From Trematomus loennbergii (taxonomy: Eukaryota; Chordata; Actinopteri; Perciformes; Nototheniidae), in assembly GCA_012861695.1 (NCBI GenBank), contig JAAOOA010000002.1, positions 40,971,300 to 41,035,299 on the forward strand: DNA of 64,000 bases. Reading direction: 5' to 3'. The notes under the pieces were generated by a model, which saw only the letters and a program-made list of their open reading frames with translations, ran no database searches and was not told the DNA's origin. The translations under genes were made by a program, and so were the position numbers. Positions 59,709 to 64,000 of this stretch are shown piece after piece (position 1 is the first letter of the stretch; the number at the start of each line of letters is the position of its first letter).

Positions 59709-60111
59709 GAGTGGTGCAGTGATGACGTATTTTTGTAGGCCGACCCTGAAGTAAGCTGCGCAAGGGTTCCCTCGACAAAAAAGCAATGGGATTTCTCTGT
59801 GGGTCTGTGGAAAACGAACCCGTTTGATAAATGCACATTTTGTTCAGCCGGATAATCTCCACGTCTACCTACTTTTATAATAAAAATGATACAACTTTTA
59901 GTAGTACTTTTATAATAAAAATTATAATAATAAGTAAAATTATAAAAGTAGGTAGACGTGGAGATTATCCGGCTGAACAAAATGTGCATTTATCAAACGG
60001 GTTCGTTTTCCACAGACCCACAGAGAAATCCCATTGCTTTTTTGTCGAGGGAACCCTTGCGCAGCTTACTTCAGGGTCGGCCTACAAAAATACGTCATCA
60101 CTGCACCACTC
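59709..60111. mobile_element. foldback MITE: about 175-bp inverted arms, about 50-bp loop
   Basis: Ends GAGTGGTGCAGTGATGACG and CGTCATCACTGCACCACTC. The two arms are near-perfect complements over about 175 bp (through CTCCACGTCTACCTACTTTT), and an AT-rich loop carries TTTATAATAAAAATGAT. Both strands therefore give the same ORFs in each arm. No clear target duplication. Inserted behind the second transposon gene. Confidence 0.85.
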
Positions 60112-60522
60112 CATATTTAAAAATGTTGCCCTTGAATTTGATTCCAACGCTTTCTGAAAGCGTCAGGAATGGAGCAGCTTAATGGGTTACAAACTTGATA
60201 CAGGGGACTGCAGTTGCCTCCTGTTTATTCCAGACCATTATATTTTCTTAACTGTTACTCTTGCTGTGAAAACAAAGCTGACTGTTCAGTGTTTGCAATG
60301 TGGTTGTGAAAACATTGTGAAATATTTGTGGTTTAAGGTTTAGTGAACAGCACTAGGTTGAAGAAAATACCATCATAGTTTGAGCTCAAAGTAATGTTGA
60401 ATGTTAGAAATGTGACAAATTGACAGATTTGATGATAGGATGTGAGCAGTTCCATTGTGAAACTATTGTTGTATGTGCATATATGATTTAGTTGCACAAT
60501 GACGCATATGAAAAGCATTTAA

Positions 60523-60703
60523 AACATCCCTTAACCTTTATGTGCAGTAAGTGAATCAACACATTAGGTTTATTTAAAACGTCCCTTAACCTTTATGTGC
60601 AATAAGTGAATCAACACATTAGGTTTATTTAAAACGTCCCTTAACCTTTATGTGCAATAAGTGAATCAACACATTAGGTTTATTTAAAACGTCCCTTAAC
60701 GTA
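60523..60703. repeat. 55-bp tandem repeat, just over three copies
   Basis: The unit contains GTCCCTTAACCTTTATGTGC, AATAAGTGAATCAACACATT and AGGTTTATTTAAAAC. It lies 220-400 bp inside the right end of the CACTA-like element, where EnSpm-type elements usually carry transposase-binding repeats. Confidence 0.85.
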
Positions 60704-60992
60704 AGATTACCTAATTGAATCAATACATACATTTTATGTAAAAGTTGGCATTGATCCGATCTAAAAGTTACTTAATTATTTCACACTAAGTCAACGTAAT
60801 GGAAAAACATAGCATTGAATGTGAGTATTTACATTAAACATACATGATAACATTGAATGGAAAATGTACATGTAATTAAAACACTTAAAGTCAACGCTTT
60901 TGGCTTAATTATTTTTTCGAGTGTAGTTTTATATATCAGACATGAAGGTTTTCCACATTTGCTGTGAGCATTCAGCAGACTGGTGTACTTAC

Positions 60993-62153
60993 CACTGTTT
61001 GGTAGCTGCCATGGCCAAGCTTTCTCCACAGACAGAATGGCTTCGAGGCACCGAGCTTCTGTGCTTGGAACCATTGAGTTGTATTTCTCAACTGTGGCTG
61101 TCAGGACCCCTTTCTCATCCCTGTTCTTGCGGCGGATCCGGGCACGACCGTTGTTGCTGTCTGTGTCTTTATAGAGACGCTGCGAACGTCTCTTGACACT
61201 TACTGTCAGCATTTCGATCTTGCTGGCCAAGGCAGCAGCATCCCTTGGGTTGTTTGTTGTTGCTTTTTAGAGGAAATAGGTGTATTAAGCACAGTAATTC
61301 ACAATAACAGTGACATTTGATAAAACGTTTTAATATTATTTTATTACATATTTCATAATAAGTATCTGGATCATCATTAATGCTTCATGAAAAATAAGTA
61401 ATGCAAATATCAATAGAGGGTTATCACTAATTCTGAAAATGTAAAATAAATTGATAAATCATGACTACAAAAAAGTTGAAAAACGTCATTAAGATTGTCC
61501 TCACTTTCTGCCCACTCATTCACATCCATGATCCAGTCTTCCAGCTGCTTTTCAGTCACTGCCAACTCAGCCTTCATGGACTCCAGGTTCTGCAATTGCT
61601 TTCACAGAGCTTTTGTGGTCTACAAACGTCAAACAATTAAATACAAGTAAATACAGAAATCTACATTTAGGCTGCAGCCACAAATAATTCTAACAAAGAA
61701 TATGTCATTCTTCTAAAACTATGTTATTACCTTCAGATATCTGCGGGACAGTGAGGTGGCCAAGTTGCTGACTTTTTGCTGATTCCAGCGCATGGCCATC
61801 AGCGTCAGCATGTCTGTACGTCCTGCAAAAGAGAATATCACGTTATTACTATTCCTCTTACTTCTTATACTGTAACTGGGGTTTATACTATATTGCCATC
61901 CTAAATTGTGTTCTATGGTCATAACCGTCAATGAGCTTTTATGAGTTTGTGTTGTTGGTGTAATTTGTTAGTGTAATCTGTGCCTTTCTGAACATTTTTT
62001 GAAAACTGACAGTAAAGGTTCTATCGTAACTCACCTGCTTTTGACATGTGTTTTGTGGTCACTGCTATCCGAGAGAGGAAGGCATTGACCTATTCCACCT
62101 CCTCCCCTAGGGTTAGTGCAGCCCCCTCTTGATATGCCCCAGTCCATTTCACC
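60993..62153 (-). pseudogene. C-terminal exons of a KDZ-like transposase, two nonsense codons
   Basis: Four minus-strand exons with GT-AG borders: 62153-62035 (WTGAYQEGAALTLGEEVE, stop, VNAFLSRIAVTTKHMSKA), 61822-61731 (GRTDMLTLMAMRWNQQKVSN and LATSLSRRYLK), 61619-61505 (TTKAL, stop, KQLQNLESMKAELAVTEKQL then EDWIMDVNEWAE) and 61262-60993 (DAAALASKIEMLTV, then RIRRKNRDEKGVLTATVEKY and WPWQLPNS). From memory this is the C-terminal region of the fish Kyakuja-Dileera-Zisupton transposase family. TAG in the first exon and TGA in the third show decay. The catalytic part is not found upstream. Confidence 0.55.
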
Positions 62154-63210
62154 TGTTTAAAATATATTCATATATATACTCAGAGAAAGATGAGATGTTG
62201 AGTCGTGTCTTTCAGGCATGGCCTTTCCAAACAAAAATGACAGGAAACATAAAACAAATGATTGCAGAACAAGTGTGTTATTTATGAAAGAGTGTGTTTG
62301 TGTGTTTAGGAGCTGTTGAAATAAAAAAAAACATTACAATTACAAAATAATTATATCAACAGTGAGCTACAAAGACAATCAGATTATGAATGAACAGTAT
62401 GAAATTCATCAACATTGAAATATATTTTATTATCAAAATAATATTGAACTGTTATCAAAACTTAGTGCAACTGTAGAAGCTTGCTCTGTTGTCTCACTGA
62501 AAGAATAACTTTTACCACGTTTTTTACAGTCAATATTGAGAGATAAATAGTAGCAGTTCTCACTATGTGTTAAATATCTTTGCCTTCAATACATTAAATT
62601 AGAAAGCTGACAAAGTCATATTGCTTGTTAACATCTAAATGTAACCTTTTACATGGAAAAAACCCTCAACTTCACTGATGTGTAGGTGATCTAGTATTTA
62701 GTATAAGACATTATCAAAGATGTTCTATTCAGAAGACATCACTACGTGACAAAAGTTTTCAAAACCGTTTCTAGTCTTCGGTATTCTTGTTTTTGGCGTG
62801 AGAATAGTTTGGGCAGCGTGAGAGCGTGAGATTGAGAGTGAAAGCGTGTGTCACACGCCAGATGCGTGAGAGTTGGCAACCCTGGTAAGGGAGACGAGCA
62901 AGCGCTGTGATCTTCAAGACAAAGCTCGCTTGTTTCCAATCCCGAGAGTTGATGATTTTCCTCGCCTGAAACACACGATTAGTGCCATGAGTTAGTGAAG
63001 AAATTACAGAAACACTGCACAGTTATTCACAAGTCAAAACGTTTTCATAGCGGCCGAGAATATCTAGCTAGCTAGATGTTATTAGCCAGCTCGGGGCCAG
63101 TGTTAGCTAGTTCAGCCTAGCATGGCTAGCTTGATCTACTGAGCAAATAAAAGTACATCTGAGACCATTATTGTGCAGATTAAAACCCCAGTGCATGTAG
63201 TTGCTTTTAC
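62154..63210. other. AT-rich DNA with a hAT-type end
   Basis: The minus strand of about 62790-62884 starts CAGGGTTGCCAACTCTCACG, a repeat end I recognise from fish genomes. No exon can be supported; an ORF over 62771-62974 overlaps this repeat. Confidence 0.5.
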
Positions 63211-63607
63211 CTTCATCGTGGTCCGCCGCTAAATCCGCCGTTGGAGTGGCCTCCAATACCATACTGCCCGACTCAAGGCTCGATGCTGTACCGGAGAATG
63301 AAGGTCTGTGGCTTAGCAAAGCATCCAAGCGGTCGTACCATTTACTGGTCTTCCGGTCGTTATCACTTTTATTCCAGTCTTTAATTTGTTTGTAGTCCTG
63401 CCGGAGTTTCTTTATTTTTAGCCGGCATGCCATGGCGCTGTGCAAGATTCCCATCTCAAGCAACTTCTTCGAACAACGATCGAACATCTTCGAGTTGGGT
63501 ACTGGCTTCAGCAGCATTCCCTGGGTCGCGTCCTCGGTGTAGATGTCCAGAAGCGCTGATACCTCCTCATCACTCCATCGCTTCGATGATTTCCTGATGT
63601 TTGCCAT
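63211..63607 (-). CDS. Myb/SANT-like DNA-binding protein, first coding exon
   Basis: ATG at 63605-63607, then KSSKRWSDEEVSALLDIYTE, MFDRCSKKLLEMGILHS, CRLKIKKLRQDYKQIKDWNK and SKWYDRLDALLSHRPSFSG, followed by GACCACGATGAAG with a GTAAAA donor at 63210. The spaced tryptophans and basic helices fit a Myb/SANT-like (MSANTD, Myb_DNA-bind_4) domain. Such proteins are either host genes or partners of Harbinger-type transposases. About 132 codons in this exon; the next exon is not identified. Confidence 0.65.
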
Positions 63608-63659
63608 AATTTAACTGTGTTAAAAAACAAACTACTCTCCGTTTGTAGCGAGAAAAAAC

Positions 63660-63900
63660 AATGGCTGCTCCACACAACATTTTCACAGTTGTACGGGCGT
63701 GGTTTGCAATTCGCCCAGCCAATCAGCACTGGGGCACTTTTCACCCACAGGAAAGTACGCTCTCCAGCGGGCTCTAAAAATGGGGGTAAAAGTACCCGAG
63801 ATTAAGTACGATTTTTGGTGTGAACGCGACATAAGGGGTACTAACGGAACTAAACGTGAAAAGTACGGTGAAAAGTACTCCGGTGTGAATGCGGCTACTG
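63660..63900 (-). promoter_or_regulatory. possible promoter of the Myb/SANT-like gene
   Basis: Upstream of the 63607 ATG on the minus strand, with an inverted CCAAT box (CCAATCAGC at about 63719) and repeated AAAGTAC motifs (63752, 63788, 63860, 63874). The GGTGTGAACGC and CCGGTGTGAATGC motifs resemble transposon ends, so this may also be part of a repeat. Confidence 0.3.
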
Positions 63901-64000
63901 TTAGCAAGGCTTAGATTAGGACACACTAGACTGAACAAAACACTCTGTTTAGTAGGAAAATCTCCATCAGGATTATGTGAACACTGCCAGGTTGAGGAAA
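63901..64000. other. window edge, nothing recognised
   Basis: Short, unremarkable sequence. Confidence 0.4.

Larger units (their letters stand above)
54002..60923 (+). mobile_element. candidate 6.9-kb CACTA/EnSpm-like transposon carrying two genes
   Basis: The left end CACTCAAAAAACTG (54002) and the complement of the right end CACTCGAAAAAAT (60923) are short inverted ends starting CACT, each next to TA. Inside, all on the + strand, are a promoter with CpG-rich motifs, two non-coding 5' exons, a zinc-finger/Tnp2-like transposase gene (55250-57912) and a PB1-like protein gene (58319-59276). A foldback MITE and a 55-bp tandem repeat lie near the right end. The layout (Tnp2-type transposase plus a second protein, CACT ends, subterminal repeats) is that of EnSpm. 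The ends are short, so the borders are inferred. Confidence 0.55.

Noticed and set aside
59587..60182. Matching ORFs on both strands around 59.6-60.2 kb
   Set aside because: Mirror translations of the two arms of the foldback MITE.

Overview
The window is vertebrate nuclear DNA, almost certainly from a ray-finned (probably percomorph) fish. It has large introns with GT-AG junctions, CA/TG microsatellites, many fish-type DNA-transposon remnants (Tc1, hAT-, piggyBac-, Harbinger- and CACTA-like), a tRNA-derived SINE, and a NACHT-LRR-B30.2 gene of the kind expanded in teleosts. All calls come from reading the sequence and from remembered protein families; no search was run. There is one 100-N assembly gap at 36179-36278.

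Region 1 (1-28740, + strand) is the 3' nine-tenths of sgsm2 (RUTBC1), a RUN + TBC Rab-GAP. I place 21 coding exons, 2104 to about 26003, and nearly all exon joins keep frame. The first exons (start codon and beginning of the RUN domain) lie left of the window. One 135-nt, phase-1/phase-1 exon (10490-10624) looks like a cassette exon. Two exons carry small indels that break or compensate frame (18617-18988 and 25917-26003). A long 3' UTR follows.

Region 2 (28740-37980) has no gene I can support. It holds simple repeats, a GA-rich tract of about 630 bp, hAT-type MITEs and the gap.

Region 3 (38018-49955, - strand) is a fish-type NLR gene: two N-terminal exons, a FISNA+NACHT exon, three near-identical LRR exons from tandem duplication, a fourth LRR exon, a small linker exon and a B30.2 exon. 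Splice phases agree throughout, but the NACHT, one LRR and the B30.2 exons carry several small frameshifts, so it is either a young pseudogene or a poorly polished assembly. Its introns hold a nested Harbinger-like element (TTA duplication), a composite hAT-like insertion (perfect 8-bp duplication), TTAA-flanked elements and a 42-bp minisatellite.

Region 4 (50014-53660) is a transposon pile-up 5' of the NLR: a SINE, a broken Tc1 copy interrupted by a hAT-like MITE and by a TTAA element, and the 3' end of a LINE.

Region 5 (54002-60923) is the most interesting part. It is a candidate 6.9-kb CACTA/EnSpm-like transposon with CACTC...GAGTG ends next to TA. It has its own promoter and spliced 5' UTR, a zinc-finger + Tnp2-like transposase gene, a second gene for a PB1-like/SAMD3-like protein, a foldback MITE and a subterminal 55-bp repeat. 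It lies against exons of a decayed KDZ-like transposase (60993-62153, - strand). A Myb/SANT-like DNA-binding gene starts at 63607 on the same strand.
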